Shown: positions 18,718 through 29,036, counted from the stretch's first letter. The stretch is 64,000 bases of DNA from Foetidibacter luteolus (GCF_009650435.1 NZ_VVIP01000035.1:186001-250000), one strand, 5' to 3'. A program made the numbers and translations. The notes: a model not told the origin generated them from the letters alone.

Positions 18718-21132
18718 CTACACCAGCGCCTGGTCAAGTACCTGCTGCATGTTCTTCACATAATGAAATTGCAGGCCTTTTATAAAATTGCCGTCAATCT
18801 CTCTTACATCTTTTTCGTTTTGCCAGCACATAATAATTTCCTTCAGGCCGGCACGTTTGGCTGCCAGCACTTTTTCCTTAATACCACCCACCGGTAAAAC
18901 CTGTCCACGCAGGGTAATTTCACCCGTCATGGCAAGGTAAGGTTTTACTTTGCGGCCGGTAAAAGCACTGGCCAGCGCTGTAAGCATGGTTACGCCGGCG
19001 CTTGGGCCGTCTTTGGGCACAGCTCCTTCCGGCACGTGTACATGAATGCTCTTCCTGCTGAACAGTTCAGGGTCAATATCATATTTTTTAGCTATTGACT
19101 GCAGGTAAGTGTAAGCTGTTGTAGCGCTTTCCTTCATAACGTTACCCAGGTTGCCGGTAAGCTTAACTTCCCCTTTGCCTTCGCTTAGTGCAGTTTCAAT
19201 AAAAAGTATGTCGCCGCCCACGTACGTCCAGGCAAGGCCAACAGCCACACCCGGCATGTTAGCGGTTTTGTATATTTCGTTGCTGTAGCGGGAGGTGCCC
19301 AGTATTTTCTCCACGTCCTGCAGGGTAAGTGCCGGTTTTATTTTGTTTTTGGTGGCATACTCTTTCGCTTCATAACGCATAATGCTGGCCAGTTGCCTGT
19401 CCAGTTCCCTCACGCCGCTTTCACGGGTGTGGTTTTCTATTATCTTTTCCAAAACTTTGTCGGCTATCTTAAAGTTCACTTTTGCCAGCCCATGCGCCTC
19501 TTTTTGTTTGGGCACCAGGTGTCTTTTGGCTATTTCAATCTTTTCTTCCACCGCATAGCCGCTAAGGTCAATTATTTCCAGCCTGTCACGCAAAGCAGGT
19601 TGTATATTCTGTATGTTATTGGCCGTAGCTATAAACAGTACCTTACTTAAATCGTACTCCAGCTCCAGGTAGTTATCGTAAAAAGTGTGGTTTTGCTCCG
19701 GGTCAAGCACTTCCAGCAAAGCAGAGGATGGGTCGCCGCGAAAATCATTGCCAATTTTGTCTATTTCATCCAGTATCATTACCGGGTTAGATGATTTTAC
19801 CTTGCGTATGTTTTGCAACACCCTTCCCGGCATAGCGCCGATATAGGTTTTGCGGTGGCCACGTATCTCGCTTTCATCATGCAGGCCGCCGAGGCTCACA
19901 CGTACATACTTACGGCCAATAGCATGCGCAATGCTTCTGCCCAGAGATGTTTTACCGATACCAGGGGGGCCTACAAAGCACAATATGGGGCTTTTCATAT
20001 CGCCCTTCAGCTTTAATACAGCCAGGTATTCCAGTATACGTTCTTTTATTTTCTGCATGCCGTAGTGGTCGGCATCCAGTACATTTTTGGCTTTCTTTAA
20101 ATCGTAGCTGTCTTTGGTATATTCCTGCCAGGGAAGGTCAAGCATCAGGTCCAGGTGGTTGTACACCACTGAATAATCCGGTGTGCTCGGGTGCATTCTT
20201 TCCAGCTTGGCAATACCTGCTTTAAAGCTGTTTTTCGCGGCTTCAGGCCATTTTTTAGCCTCCGCTTTTTTCTTCATGTCGGCAATTTCCCGTTCGTTGG
20301 TATCGCCGCCCAGCTCTTCTTTAATGCTTTTCAGTTGTTGTTGAAGAAAATACTCCTTCTGCTGCTTGTCAATTTCCGTGCGGGTTTTAACGGTTACCTT
20401 GTTCTTCAGTTCAGCAAACTGTAATTCCCGCTGTAAAAGTTCTACAAGTTTTTCTGCCCGCAGTTTTACATCGTCAATTTCCAGCAGCAATTGCTTTTCA
20501 GAAAGGTCTGAGTTAAGGTTGCTGCTTACAAAATTAATGAGGAAGGATGCGTTCTCTATATTACGCAGAATGATGGAAGCTTCTGTTGGCAGGTTGGGTG
20601 AGAGCTGTATAATTTGTGCCGCAAGGTCTTTTATGGTACCTGTGTAAGCATCAAATCCTTCTTCTTCAGGTATTACATCCTCGGGTAACAGGCTTATGCT
20701 TACTTTAAAATAAGGTTCGTCAGAAACAAGTCCCGTCATGCGGAAGCGTTTCTTACCCTGTATAATGATAGTGGTACCGCCGTCGGGCATTTTTATCAAC
20801 TTAACTATTTTGGCTACGGTACCTACTTCGCATAGGTCTTTCAGTTCCGGCTCTTCAACATTTGCATCCTTCTGGGCAAGTACGCCTATCAGTTTATCGC
20901 CTTTGTAAGCGTCATTTACGGCTTTAATGCTTTTGTCACGCCCTACTGTTATGGGTATCACCACCCCGGGAAATAATACCGTATTGCGCAACGGAAGCAG
21001 GGCCAGTATATCGGGTATCACTAAATTCTTATCCTGTTCGGCGTCGTTTTCATTTATTGGTATGATGGGTAAAAAGTCGGTATCATCTTCCGCTTTCTGG
21101 TAATAAGTATCCTTGAATATGTTCATCTTCAA
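18718..21132 (-). CDS. lon: ATP-dependent protease Lon
   Basis: 804 residues; degrades misfolded and regulatory proteins as a cytoplasmic hexamer. The N-terminal substrate domain (about 40-240) and coiled-coil region precede the AAA+ module, with Walker [10 protein letters not shown] and Walker [12 protein letters not shown]. The C-terminal protease domain has the catalytic serine in [11 protein letters not shown] and the lysine in [14 protein letters not shown], the usual Ser-Lys dyad. A second methionine two codons in is an equally possible start. No HAIR/CIRCE-like heat-shock element was recognised upstream. A strong terminator separates it from the gene before it. Confidence 0.97.
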   Translation of the reverse strand: MKMNIFKDTYYQKAEDDTDFLPIIPINENDAEQDKNLVIPDILALLPLRNTVLFPGVVIPITVGRDKSIKAVNDAYKGDKLIGVLAQKDANVEEPELKDLCEVGTVAKIVKLIKMPDGGTTIIIQGKKRFRMTGLVSDEPYFKVSISLLPEDVIPEEEGFDAYTGTIKDLAAQIIQLSPNLPTEASIILRNIENASFLINFVSSNLNSDLSEKQLLLEIDDVKLRAEKLVELLQRELQFAELKNKVTVKTRTEIDKQQKEYFLQQQLKSIKEELGGDTNEREIADMKKKAEAKKWPEAAKNSFKAGIAKLERMHPSTPDYSVVYNHLDLMLDLPWQEYTKDSYDLKKAKNVLDADHYGMQKIKERILEYLAVLKLKGDMKSPILCFVGPPGIGKTSLGRSIAHAIGRKYVRVSLGGLHDESEIRGHRKTYIGAMPGRVLQNIRKVKSSNPVMILDEIDKIGNDFRGDPSSALLEVLDPEQNHTFYDNYLELEYDLSKVLFIATANNIQNIQPALRDRLEIIDLSGYAVEEKIEIAKRHLVPKQKEAHGLAKVNFKIADKVLEKIIENHTRESGVRELDRQLASIMRYEAKEYATKNKIKPALTLQDVEKILGTSRYSNEIYKTANMPGVAVGLAWTYVGGDILFIETALSEGKGEVKLTGNLGNVMKESATTAYTYLQSIAKKYDIDPELFSRKSIHVHVPEGAVPKDGPSAGVTMLTALASAFTGRKVKPYLAMTGEITLRGQVLPVGGIKEKVLAAKRAGLKEIIMCWQNEKDVREIDGNFIKGLQFHYVKNMQQVLDQALV

Positions 21133-21233
21133 AAAGTCAATTTGTCATCAAAGAATGTAAATCACAATGGCTAAGTACTGGGCAATTAAAGTGCCAGCAG
21201 CGAAAGGTACAGTAATAAGTAACAAAATGGCAT

Positions 21234-21260
21234 AAAAAAAGCGCCGCTAATGCGGCGCCG
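21234..21260 (-). terminator. terminator of the PorT-like gene
   Basis: On the minus strand GGCGCCGC-ATTA-GCGGCGC is followed by seven T. It stops transcription 26 bases after the barrel gene and insulates lon. Confidence 0.92.
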
Positions 21261-21286
21261 TATCAAAAAATGGTTCTTCAAAAGTA

Positions 21287-21871
21287 TTACAGAACCCTTA
21301 GGCCAACGCCCAATTGTATCTGCTGGTTTTTCCACTTATCTGTATTATCAATATCGCTGATATTGCTAAGCCCTATATTGTACCTGCCGTAAACTTTTAG
21401 GCTGCCAAGGTTAACCTGTGCCCCAAGTACAGCGGCTAAATCACCACTCTTAAAGGCATTTTTGCCGTTCTGGAAAATTGATTCATCCTTATTGGTCAAA
21501 ATACTGAATTGCGGACCTACATGAAAAGTAAGCAACTGGCCGGCATTAATTCTTAACAAAACCGGGATGCTCAGGTAATTCAAGGTTTTTTTCTCACCGT
21601 TTAATGCTCCATTTAAAACATCACTGGCATTGCTGGCCGTTTTGGTGTTGGTTTGATTAAACAAAACTTCCGGCTGAATGCCCAGTGTTTTGCTGAAATC
21701 CAGTTCCACAAATCCACCCAGGTGGTAGCCCAGTTGAAAGCCGTCTTTAAACGCCTGCCCGTCAACTTTATTCAGGTTGGCGCCTGCTTTTGCACCAATA
21801 TGCAGCGATTGTGCGGAAACGAAAGTTGTTGCAGAGGTTAACAGTAACGCAGCTAACAAAATTTTCTTCAT
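21287..21871 (-). CDS. PorT-family outer membrane beta-barrel protein
   Basis: 194 residues from MKKILLAALLLTSATTFV, a clear signal peptide cut near SAQ-S; the annotated longer frame only adds 13 residues without signal character. The mature protein has alternating strands and opens with HIGAKAGANLNKVDG, like the PorT/OMP_b-brl_2 group of eight-stranded barrels. Its last residues (QLGVGLRVL) fit an outer-membrane insertion signal. A TACGTTTA -7-like box lies about 50 bases upstream. Such proteins are numerous in Bacteroidota; the role here is unknown. Confidence 0.82.
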   Translation of the reverse strand: MKKILLAALLLTSATTFVSAQSLHIGAKAGANLNKVDGQAFKDGFQLGYHLGGFVELDFSKTLGIQPEVLFNQTNTKTASNASDVLNGALNGEKKTLNYLSIPVLLRINAGQLLTFHVGPQFSILTNKDESIFQNGKNAFKSGDLAAVLGAQVNLGSLKVYGRYNIGLSNISDIDNTDKWKNQQIQLGVGLRVL

Positions 21872-22027
21872 ACGTGTGTTTTTGATTTGAGATTCCAATT
21901 CTTGTGCCATTGGTTTTTTACTTAAACGTAAATGCCGGCTTTTTGATTGTTAAAAAAACGGTAACAAATAAGCATTGGCCTTTAAACTTATACCCGCCCA
22001 ATACTGCCTGTTTGCAAAAGAAGCAGT

Positions 22028-22152
22028 GTGTTACACTTGCGGGTGAGGGATTGCAGCGGTTACCCCGGTGAGGCCATCGCAGCAGGGCTTTTGTGCCGGA
22101 GTATGAGCGGAAAGCCCGACCCCTTGCGATAGCTTGGGGGCACCCCCTAAAA
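22028..22152 (+). repeat. family B structured repeat, copy B2
   Basis: Full short-form copy: outer stem GGGTG/CACCC, second stem CCGGTGAGGCC/GGGCTTTTGTGCCGG, and terminal hairpin CCCC-TTGCGATAGCTT-GGGG, ending in CCCCCTAAAAAA. Located between the barrel gene and the rpsT terminator. Confidence 0.85.
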
Positions 22153-22243
22153 AATTTTATCCCGGAACAAGAGCCGTCTTTTTTAACCCCGGCCTTTCTA
22201 AGACAAAGACAACCTTACAAGGTTTAGCCCCTATGCTTATACA

Positions 22244-22278
22244 AATAAAAAAAGGATGCTCCCTATGGAAACATCCCT
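22244..22278 (-). terminator. terminator of rpsT
   Basis: Minus strand GGATGTTTCC-ATA-GGGAGCATCC followed by seven T, 37 bases past the rpsT stop. Confidence 0.88.
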
Positions 22279-22314
22279 GAATATTTTATAACCGAATGGC
22301 GTTGCGGTAATAGT

Positions 22315-22572
22315 TTATGCTGTTTTAAGCGCCGTCTTTTTAGCCAGCTTGCTCTTAAGGTTAGATGCTTTGTTTTTGTGGATTACGCCACGTTTTGCCA
22401 GCTTGTCAATCATGGAGATTACGTTGGGCAAAGTTTCATCATAAACCTTTTCGTCTTTCTGCTCTTTCAGGTCACGGATGGCATTACGTGTGGTTTTGCC
22501 ATAGTAACGGTTCCTGTCCCTGCGTTTAGCAGCCTGGCGCACATCTTTCTTTGTAGCTTTATGGTTTGCCAT
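22315..22572 (-). CDS. rpsT: 30S ribosomal protein S20
   Basis: 85 residues, very basic, helical. The opening MANHKATKKDVRQAAKRRDRN is the standard S20 start, and the ISMIDKLAKRGVIHKNKASNLKSKL end matches the family. S20 binds 16S rRNA at the base of the 30S subunit early in assembly. It is a single-gene unit with a strong -7 box and its own terminator, as is usual for rpsT. Confidence 0.97.
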   Translation of the reverse strand: MANHKATKKDVRQAAKRRDRNRYYGKTTRNAIRDLKEQKDEKVYDETLPNVISMIDKLAKRGVIHKNKASNLKSKLAKKTALKTA

Positions 22573-22592
22573 ATTTTCTTTTTAAAGGACGG

Positions 22593-22600
22593 CAAAGGTA
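22593..22600 (-). promoter_or_regulatory. Bacteroidota -7 box for rpsT
   Basis: Minus strand TACCTTTG, an exact TAnnTTTG match 21 bases ahead of the start codon, with a T-rich -33 region (TTTT) at 19 bases spacing. Confidence 0.65.
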
Positions 22601-22854
22601 AGGGTATTGTGCATAAAAGAAAACATTTGCATAAAAGTTTTTTTGCGGGCCGGCAAAATACGCAAAACCGGCGGAGGGAATTTTTGCTGAAATAAAGAAT
22701 TTTGGAGGCGGTCAACTATCGCGTAACCAGGCTTAAAATCTCCTGCATATCTTAACAATTCCCGTGATAATCTGCCGGTGTTGATGAAACTTTTCTGCAT
22801 ACAATCACCGATATTTGCATCCACCGTGAAATTTTTGACCTCTAAATGCTTCAT

Positions 22855-25620
22855 ATGAAGGATTTCTCATACATCACTAATTCGCATCCTGCCTACATTG
22901 AAAGTTTATACCAGGAATTTGTAAAAAACCCGGATAGTGTGGACAGTGAGCTGAAGAAATTTTTTGAAGGCTTTGATTTTGCCGTAGCAGGCCAGCCTAA
23001 TGGCACTAACGGCACTAATGGCAGCGCAGTTGCCAAAGCACCTGCACAGGCCGGCGAAGCCATTGACTGGAAGCGTGAAATAAGCGCTTACCGCATGATT
23101 TTAGGTTACCGTAACAAGGGCCACCTGATTGCAAAAACCAACCCCATACGCACCCGTAAAGACCGCGGCGCCAACCTTGACCTTGGCTTTTTTGGTTTTA
23201 CCGAAGAAGACCTTGACAAAGAGTTTCATGCCGGCAGCCTGGTGGGCCTGGGCAAAGTAAAACTCCGCGACCTGGTTACCTACCTGCAAAAAGCTTATGC
23301 CACCCATGTAGGCATAGAGTTTAAATACATCAGCGACCAAAAAAAGGTAGACTGGCTGTATAATGAAATGGAAAAGAAGTTCAACAACCCTTTGTCCATA
23401 GATACCAAGAAAAGGATACTGGAAAAAGTGAACCAGGGTGTAATGTTTGAAAAATTCCTTCACACAAAATACATCGGTCAAAAAAGATTTTCACTGGAAG
23501 GTGGTGAAACTACTATAGCCGCCCTGGATGCTATTATAACCACAGCCGCCGATAACGACGTGCAGGAAGTAGTTATTGGCATGGCCCACCGCGGCAGGCT
23601 TAATATACTGGCTAATATTATGGGTAAAACGTACGCCCAGATTTTCAGCGAGTTTGAAGGCACCGGCCAGGTTGACCAAACCATGGGCAGCGGCGATGTT
23701 AAATACCACATGGGTTTTGGCAGCGAAGTGCAAACGCCGCATGGTAAAACGGTACACCTTAAACTAATGCCCAATCCCTCTCACCTGGAAGCGGTTGATC
23801 CTGTGGTTGTTGGTTTTGCCCGTGCTAAAGCCGATATATTATACAAAAGCGATTACGATAAAATTCTGCCGATACTAATACATGGCGACGCATCTGTTGC
23901 CGGCCAGGGTATTGTGTACGAGGTTATGCAGATGAGCGATCTTGACGGCTACTACACTGGCGGCACCATACATTTCGTTATCAATAACCAGATTGGTTTT
24001 ACCACCGATTTTGACGAGGCCCGCAGCTCTGATTACTGTACTTCCATCGCCGCAATGATACAGGCGCCGGTGCTGCACGTAAACGGAGACGACCCGGAAG
24101 CTGTGGTTAAATGCGCCGACATAGCTACCCGCTACCGCCAGGAATTTAACAGCGATATATTTATTGATATGGTGTGCTATCGCCGCCACGGCCATAACGA
24201 AGGCGACGATCCCAAGTACACCCAGCCCAATATGTACGCTCTTATCGAAAAACATCCCAACCCCAGGGAAGTGTACACCAAATTCCTGATAGAAAATGGC
24301 GAACCTGCTGCGCAGGAACTGGCTAAGGAAATGGAAAAGAAATTCTGGGGCGATTTGCAGGAGCGCCTGGATGAAGTAAAGCAAAAGCCCCTGCCTTATA
24401 AATACCAGCAGCCGGAAGAATGGTGGCGTAACCTGCGCAGGGCCACTGCCGAAGATTTTGAAAAATCTCCCGATACATTTATCAGTAAGCAACAGTTCAC
24501 CACTCTGTTTGAAGGGCTGATGAAATGGCCGGATGATTTTAAACCGCTCAAAAAAGTGGAAAAGCTTCTACAGGACAAAGTAAAACTTTTTGACACTGAA
24601 CAAAAAGTTGACTGGAGTACCGGCGAGTTGCTCTCTTATGCTTCTATTTTAACCGAAGGCAATACGGTACGCATGAGCGGCCAGGATGTACGCCGCGGCA
24701 CTTTCAGCCACCGCCATGCAGTACTAAGAGACGAGAATACAGACAAGTACTACAACCGCCTTAACCACTTTACTGATACGCAGGAAAAATTCAGGATATA
24801 CAACTCCCTGCTAAGCGAGTACGGCGTACTGGGCTTTGAATACGGTTATGCCATGGCCAATCCCCAGGCACTGGTAATTTGGGAGGCACAGTTTGGCGAC
24901 TTTTGTAACGGCGCCCAAACCATGATTGACCAGTTTATCACCGCCGGCGAACAGAAATGGAACCGCATGAATGGTGTTGTTATGCTGCTGCCGCACGGTT
25001 ATGAAGGCCAGGGCCCCGAGCATAGCAGTGCCCGTATGGAACGCTTTTTACAAATGTGCGGAGAACACAATATTGTTATTACCAACATAACCACCGCTGC
25101 CAACCTGTTTCATGCTTTAAGGCGCCAGCTCAAGTGGGATTTCCGCAAACCGCTTATCAACTTTTCGCCAAAAGCCAACCTGCGCCACCCGGGCAGCTAC
25201 AGCCACATAAGCGAGTTTACACAAGGCGGGTTTAAAGAATTGATTGACGACAGTTTTGCCAAAGATGCCCCTGCATTGGTAAAAAAAGTGTTGTTGTGCA
25301 GCGGTAAGCTTTATTTTGACCTTGCAGAAAAGCAGCAAAAAGAAAACCATACAGATGTAGCCATTGTAAGGCTGGAGCAAATTTATCCGCTGCCCTACAA
25401 GCAAATAGAAGACCTGTATAAAAAATACAACAAGGCCACCTGGTTTTGGGTACAGGAAGAGCCGCTTAATATGGGTGCGGCCTCCTTCCTGCAAATGAAC
25501 CTGAAAACCATCAATTACGGCGTAATCAGCCGCCAGGCCAGCGCCGCAACGGCTACAGGCTACGCCAAAATACATGCGGCCGAACAGTCTGAAATAATCG
25601 AAACCGCTTTTAGCATATAA
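22855..25620 (+). CDS. sucA: 2-oxoglutarate dehydrogenase E1 component
   Basis: 921 residues from MKDFSYITN; the methionine three codons earlier is the alternative. This thiamine-diphosphate enzyme decarboxylates 2-oxoglutarate and passes the succinyl group to the E2 lipoyl protein. Seen are the N-terminal E2-binding region (SHPAYIESLYQEFVKNP), the catalytic stretch GMAHRGRLN, the ThDP site VHGDDPEAV-like HVNGDDPEAV, the RRHGHNEGDDP motif, and the C-terminal EGQGPEHSSARMERFLQ. A low-complexity NGTNGTNG linker lies near residue 50. The usual next gene for E2 is absent; a terminator follows at once. Confidence 0.96.
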   Translation: MKDFSYITNSHPAYIESLYQEFVKNPDSVDSELKKFFEGFDFAVAGQPNGTNGTNGSAVAKAPAQAGEAIDWKREISAYRMILGYRNKGHLIAKTNPIRTRKDRGANLDLGFFGFTEEDLDKEFHAGSLVGLGKVKLRDLVTYLQKAYATHVGIEFKYISDQKKVDWLYNEMEKKFNNPLSIDTKKRILEKVNQGVMFEKFLHTKYIGQKRFSLEGGETTIAALDAIITTAADNDVQEVVIGMAHRGRLNILANIMGKTYAQIFSEFEGTGQVDQTMGSGDVKYHMGFGSEVQTPHGKTVHLKLMPNPSHLEAVDPVVVGFARAKADILYKSDYDKILPILIHGDASVAGQGIVYEVMQMSDLDGYYTGGTIHFVINNQIGFTTDFDEARSSDYCTSIAAMIQAPVLHVNGDDPEAVVKCADIATRYRQEFNSDIFIDMVCYRRHGHNEGDDPKYTQPNMYALIEKHPNPREVYTKFLIENGEPAAQELAKEMEKKFWGDLQERLDEVKQKPLPYKYQQPEEWWRNLRRATAEDFEKSPDTFISKQQFTTLFEGLMKWPDDFKPLKKVEKLLQDKVKLFDTEQKVDWSTGELLSYASILTEGNTVRMSGQDVRRGTFSHRHAVLRDENTDKYYNRLNHFTDTQEKFRIYNSLLSEYGVLGFEYGYAMANPQALVIWEAQFGDFCNGAQTMIDQFITAGEQKWNRMNGVVMLLPHGYEGQGPEHSSARMERFLQMCGEHNIVITNITTAANLFHALRRQLKWDFRKPLINFSPKANLRHPGSYSHISEFTQGGFKELIDDSFAKDAPALVKKVLLCSGKLYFDLAEKQQKENHTDVAIVRLEQIYPLPYKQIEDLYKKYNKATWFWVQEEPLNMGAASFLQMNLKTINYGVISRQASAATATGYAKIHAAEQSEIIETAFSI

Positions 25621-25638
25621 CAATGCTTATGGCAATAC

Positions 25639-25673
25639 AAAAAGGTTGTTCTTAAAAGGGCAACCTTTTTTAT
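25639..25673 (+). terminator. terminator of sucA
   Basis: AAAAAGGTTG and CAACCTTTTTT form a stem with A/T tails on both sides, 19 bases past the stop. Confidence 0.9.
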
Positions 25674-25695
25674 TATAAAAAAGATAGAAAAAGAT

Positions 25696-25818
25696 GGGGC
25701 GCCCCCGCCAAAATACAGGGCGGGCCGGGCTTTCCGCTACTACTCCGGCACAAAAGGCCCTGCTGCCATGGCCTCACCGGGGTATCCGCTTCAATCCCTG
25801 GCGCAAAGTGTAACACGC
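25696..25818 (-). repeat. family B structured repeat, copy B3
   Basis: Reverse-strand copy with outer stem GCGCC/GGCGC, as in B1. Its terminal hairpin is CCCGCC-N9-GGCGGG, unlike every other copy in sequence but equally well paired. Confidence 0.85.
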
Positions 25819-25848
25819 GGCTTTTTTTGCAGGCAGGTTTTTTAAAGT

Positions 25849-26060
25849 ACGATTTACGAAGTACGAAGTACTTTGTGCAAAAAGCCTTTTTTCTGCGAAG
25901 CATTAGTATATTAAGAGACATGTCCGGGTAATTACATGCATCATTCGGGCAAGTGGAAGAATGGTAATAGCGAGAGGGAGGTGAAGGTGAATATTTTGAG
26001 TAGTGCATCGTACACCCCACATCAAACACCTAACATATTTATGTACTTCGTAGTTTTTAA
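25849..26060. repeat. family C element, inverted ends
   Basis: The left side reads GTACGATTTACGAAGTACG and the right side, on the opposite strand, reads ATGTTAGGTGTTTGATGTGG then GTGTACGATGC. Both match family C segments at 28962, 42213 and 52207. No open frame of note inside. Confidence 0.55.
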
Positions 26061-26153
26061 AAATACAACTCTTCAAAAAAAAGAAGCTGTTTCAATAGAG
26101 AAACAGCTCCTGCACAAAAATAGAAAGTGATATATGTGGAGTTGATAATTGTA

Positions 26154-26321
26154 TTATCCCTTGTTGCCGGTTTTTGTAATAAGCCATACAATCAGCGCTA
26201 TAAGCACAGTTACTATCAAAATACCCGTCCACACGCCTGCCTTAAAAATGCCCGCTATGGCGGAACAACCTGCCAGCAATACCAGGGTAATGATGAGCAG
26301 AAAATGGTAAAAAGGCTTCAT
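26154..26321 (-). CDS. small lipoprotein / single-helix membrane protein
   Basis: A 55-residue frame from MKPFYHFLLII (or 57 residues from an ATG at 26327). It has a type II signal peptide with lipobox LLAGC at about residues 15-19, a short GIFKAGVWTGI segment, a second hydrophobic stretch (about 30-48) and a basic tail. The pattern 'GC.. .GIFKAGVWTGI' recurs in many tiny Bacteroidota proteins, and recalling it is my basis for calling this real. One acylated Cys plus one helix suggests an inner-membrane protein. Function unknown. The lipobox in such a short frame is unlikely by chance. Confidence 0.78.
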   Translation of the reverse strand: MKPFYHFLLIITLVLLAGCSAIAGIFKAGVWTGILIVTVLIALIVWLITKTGNKG

Positions 26322-26486
26322 TATCATAAAACAGTCTTTTAAAGTACCTGCAAATGATAAATAAAAGATTGTGCCATTTTTTTAACAGCATTCTGCAGAA
26401 CCTTTTTTAGCCTTTTGCTGTGTAAAAAAATACGCAACTGCGTGGCGGCACTGAAAAAACGGTTAGTTTAGTGAGGAAGTTTTACT

Positions 26487-26756
26487 ATGGCTGCTGTACA
26501 CTTATTGATAAAAGGAAGAGTTCAGGGCGTTTACTACCGGGCATCGGCACAGGCGCAGGCTGCAAAGCTGGGCATAACCGGCTGGGTTAAGAACACGGCT
26601 GCCGGCCATGTAGAGGCTGTAGCTTGCGGCAATAAGCAGCAACTGGATGCCTTCATTGCCTGGTGCAGGCAGGGGCCACCCGGTGCGCATGTTACAGAAT
26701 TAGAAACGCAAAATGTAGAGGATGTGGCGATGCAAGGGTTTCAAATACACCGTTAG
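26487..26756 (+). CDS. acyP: acylphosphatase
   Basis: 89 residues, the usual length. Hydrolyses carboxyl-phosphate bonds in small acyl phosphates. The catalytic arginine is in GRVQGVYYR (residue 18) and the catalytic asparagine in GWVKNTAAGHVE (about residue 36). A TAGTTTAG box close to the -7 consensus is about 20 bases upstream. It converges on rarA with nine bases between the stops. Confidence 0.95.
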   Translation: MAAVHLLIKGRVQGVYYRASAQAQAAKLGITGWVKNTAAGHVEAVACGNKQQLDAFIAWCRQGPPGAHVTELETQNVEDVAMQGFQIHR

Positions 26757-26765
26757 GGCACTTCA

Positions 26766-28031
26766 CTAATAACCATACTTGTCTTTCCATAAGCTTTTAA
26801 GAAACTTTCTCATTTCTTCTTCCCTTGCGTTTTTACCGGGGTTGTACATTTTAGTACCGGCAATTTTATCCGGCAGGTATTCCTGCTCAGCAAAGTTACC
26901 CTCAAAGGCATGGCTGTATTTGTAGTCTTTGCCGTAATCCAGGTTTTTCATTAACGTGGTGGGGGCGTTGCGTATGTGCAGAGGCACGGGTAAATCGCCG
27001 TGTTGTTTTACCAGGGCCAGGGCATTGCCGATGGCCTCGTAAGACGCGTTGCTTTTTACCGAAGATGCCAGGTACACAGCACATTGAGACAGGATAATAC
27101 GGGACTCAGGGTAGCCTATTTTATTAACAGCGTCAAATGTGGCATTGGCCAGTAACAACGCGTTTGGGTTGGCATTACCTACATCTTCACTGGCAAATAT
27201 CAACATGCGCCGGGCAATGAATTTTACATCTTCCCCGCCCTCAATCATACGGGCCAGCCAATATACGGCAGCGTTAGGGTCGCTGCCACGCATGCTTTTA
27301 ATAAAGGCGGAAATAATATCATAATGTTGCTCACCTTGTTTATCGTATAATGCTACTTTCTTTTGCGCCACCTGCATAACTACCGTATCGGTGACGATAA
27401 GGGTACTTTCTTTCTTACCCGGGGCAGACTGCACGACCAGTTCAAACAAATTCAGCAGCTTGCGGCCATCGCCGCCGGAAATATTAATCAGCGCAGCAGT
27501 TTCCTTCAATTCAATATTTTTTTGGTTCAGCAGTTCATCTTTTAACATGGCCTGTCGCAGCAGTTGCACCAGCCCCTGTTCAGTAAGTGCTTTTAATACA
27601 TAAACCTGGCAGCGGCTAAGCAAGGCAGAATTTACTTCGAAAGAAGGGTTTTCCGTAGTAGCGCCAATAAGGGTAATGGTGCCTTTTTCCACAGCACCCA
27701 GCAATGCATCCTGCTGGCTTTTATTAAACCGGTGAATTTCATCAATAAACAGAATGGCATTCTGCTGTTGTTTGGCAGCATCAATAACTTCCCGCACATC
27801 TTTAACCCCGCTGCTTATAGCGCTTAGCTGGTAATACGGAACACTAAGCGTATGGGCAATAATATTGGCGATGGTGGTTTTGCCGGTGCCGGGCGGCCCC
27901 CACAGTATCATAGAGGGTATATGCCCGCTTTCTATGGCGGTGCGTAAAATACTGCCTTTGCCGGTAAGGTGTTCCTGGCCTACTAAATCATCCAGGCTGC
28001 TGGGGCGCATTCTTTCTGCCAGAGGTTGCAT
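26766..28031 (-). CDS. rarA: replication-associated recombination protein A
   Basis: 421 residues, AAA+ ATPase of the RarA/MgsA/WRNIP1 family, which acts at stalled replication forks and interacts with SSB. The N-terminus has PLAERMRP and the conserved DDLVGQEHL. Walker A is GPPGTGKTT (about residues 45-53) and Walker [16 protein letters not shown], with sensor 1 at [12 protein letters not shown]. The C-terminal part has the clamp-loader-like [11 protein letters not shown] and [19 protein letters not shown] stretches specific to RarA. No co-transcribed gene. Confidence 0.96.
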   Translation of the reverse strand: MQPLAERMRPSSLDDLVGQEHLTGKGSILRTAIESGHIPSMILWGPPGTGKTTIANIIAHTLSVPYYQLSAISSGVKDVREVIDAAKQQQNAILFIDEIHRFNKSQQDALLGAVEKGTITLIGATTENPSFEVNSALLSRCQVYVLKALTEQGLVQLLRQAMLKDELLNQKNIELKETAALINISGGDGRKLLNLFELVVQSAPGKKESTLIVTDTVVMQVAQKKVALYDKQGEQHYDIISAFIKSMRGSDPNAAVYWLARMIEGGEDVKFIARRMLIFASEDVGNANPNALLLANATFDAVNKIGYPESRIILSQCAVYLASSVKSNASYEAIGNALALVKQHGDLPVPLHIRNAPTTLMKNLDYGKDYKYSHAFEGNFAEQEYLPDKIAGTKMYNPGKNAREEEMRKFLKSLWKDKYGY

Positions 28032-28169
28032 ACTAATGATAAAAATTTTATGGAATTTTTCGGCAACTTAATCAAATATTATTCAATGCACAGCAGTTTG
28101 TATTGCTGCAACGTATAACAAAGCTATACTTAACATACCCCAATCAACATTAATTACCAGCATTGTTTT

Positions 28170-28793
28170 ATGAAGTACGTATCCCTTTGCCTTGTAAGTT
28201 TTTTGTTAGCATGCTCAGGAAACCCTTCTGCCCTGAAGGATAAGCACAAAACCCTTTATTCGCCTATTGCACATCAAACAAAGGCATTTGAGAATATCAT
28301 TGACAGCCTGTTATTGCCCGCTGCTACGTTTGTAAAACAAAAGGGGTTTAATGAGGATATTGTGTTTATTGCCGACCTATCCGTACATAGCGGCCTGCCC
28401 CGTTTTGCGGTGGTTAGCCTTAAGCAAAAAAGCATACTTCATAAGGGACTGGTAGCACATGGCTGCGGCAGCAAACTGTACGCAACTACTGCCAGCTTTT
28501 CTAACACGCCCAACAGCTATTGCAGCAGCCTGGGTAAATACAAAGTGGGTGGAAAATATACGGGCCGTTTCAGTAAGTCTTACAAACTGCACGGGCTGGA
28601 AAAAACAAACAGCAACGCCTTAAAACGTTTTGTGGTATTACATGCCTACGATTGTGTGCCTGATGAAGCCACTTACCCATTGTACCTGTGTAACAGCCAG
28701 GGCTGCCCGATGGTATCGTATGCATTTTTGACCACCTTATCGGGTTATATAGATGCCAGCAAGAAACCTGTGCTGCTTTGGATAGTGGGGTAA
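28170..28793 (+). CDS. L,D-transpeptidase catalytic domain lipoprotein (YkuD_2-like)
   Basis: 207 residues. Signal peptide with lipobox (FLLACSG), so the protein is probably membrane-anchored in the cell envelope. The catalytic region has the histidine in VVLHAYDCVP and the cysteine in CNSQGCPMVS (about residue 185), matching the H...S-x-GCP layout of YkuD-type L,D-transpeptidases of the 'murein L,D-transpeptidase catalytic domain' group. These enzymes make or edit 3-3 peptidoglycan cross-links or attach proteins. Activity in the Bacteroidota group is not well proven. Monocistronic, followed by repeats. Confidence 0.85.
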   Translation: MKYVSLCLVSFLLACSGNPSALKDKHKTLYSPIAHQTKAFENIIDSLLLPAATFVKQKGFNEDIVFIADLSVHSGLPRFAVVSLKQKSILHKGLVAHGCGSKLYATTASFSNTPNSYCSSLGKYKVGGKYTGRFSKSYKLHGLEKTNSNALKRFVVLHAYDCVPDEATYPLYLCNSQGCPMVSYAFLTTLSGYIDASKKPVLLWIVG

Positions 28794-28830
28794 CACAACA
28801 TAAACCGGCTTACGAAGAGCAGCAGCATGT

Positions 28831-28949
28831 TTCACTATCGGGTGAGGGATTGAAGCGGTTACCCCGCTGAAGCCATCGCAGCATAGCCTTTGTGGCGGAG
28901 TAATAGCGGAAAGCCCGACCCCTTGCGCAGCTTGGGGGCACCCCTAAAA
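28831..28949 (+). repeat. family B structured repeat, copy B4
   Basis: Short form. The second stem is CCGC...GCGG instead of CCGG...CCGG: both partners of one base pair changed. Terminal hairpin CCCC-TTGCGCAGCTT-GGGG. Lies between two convergent genes. Confidence 0.85.
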
Positions 28950-28961
28950 CAAGTAAGAAGA

Positions 28962-29036
28962 GTGAAGTACGAAGTACTTTTTTATGTAAGATGTTAGGTG
29001 TGGGATGTACGATGTGGGTACAAGATGTCTTGTCCT
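28962..29036 (+). repeat. family C segment
   Basis: GAAGTACGAAGTACTTTTTT followed by ATGTAAGATGTTAGGTGTGG and GATGTACGATGT. Nearly the same sequence follows copy B7 at about 42226-42283. Confidence 0.7.

Noticed and set aside
22582..22854. 90-residue frame divergent to sucA
   Set aside because: It covers the rpsT promoter and the sucA leader, has no motif, and its start overlaps that of sucA.
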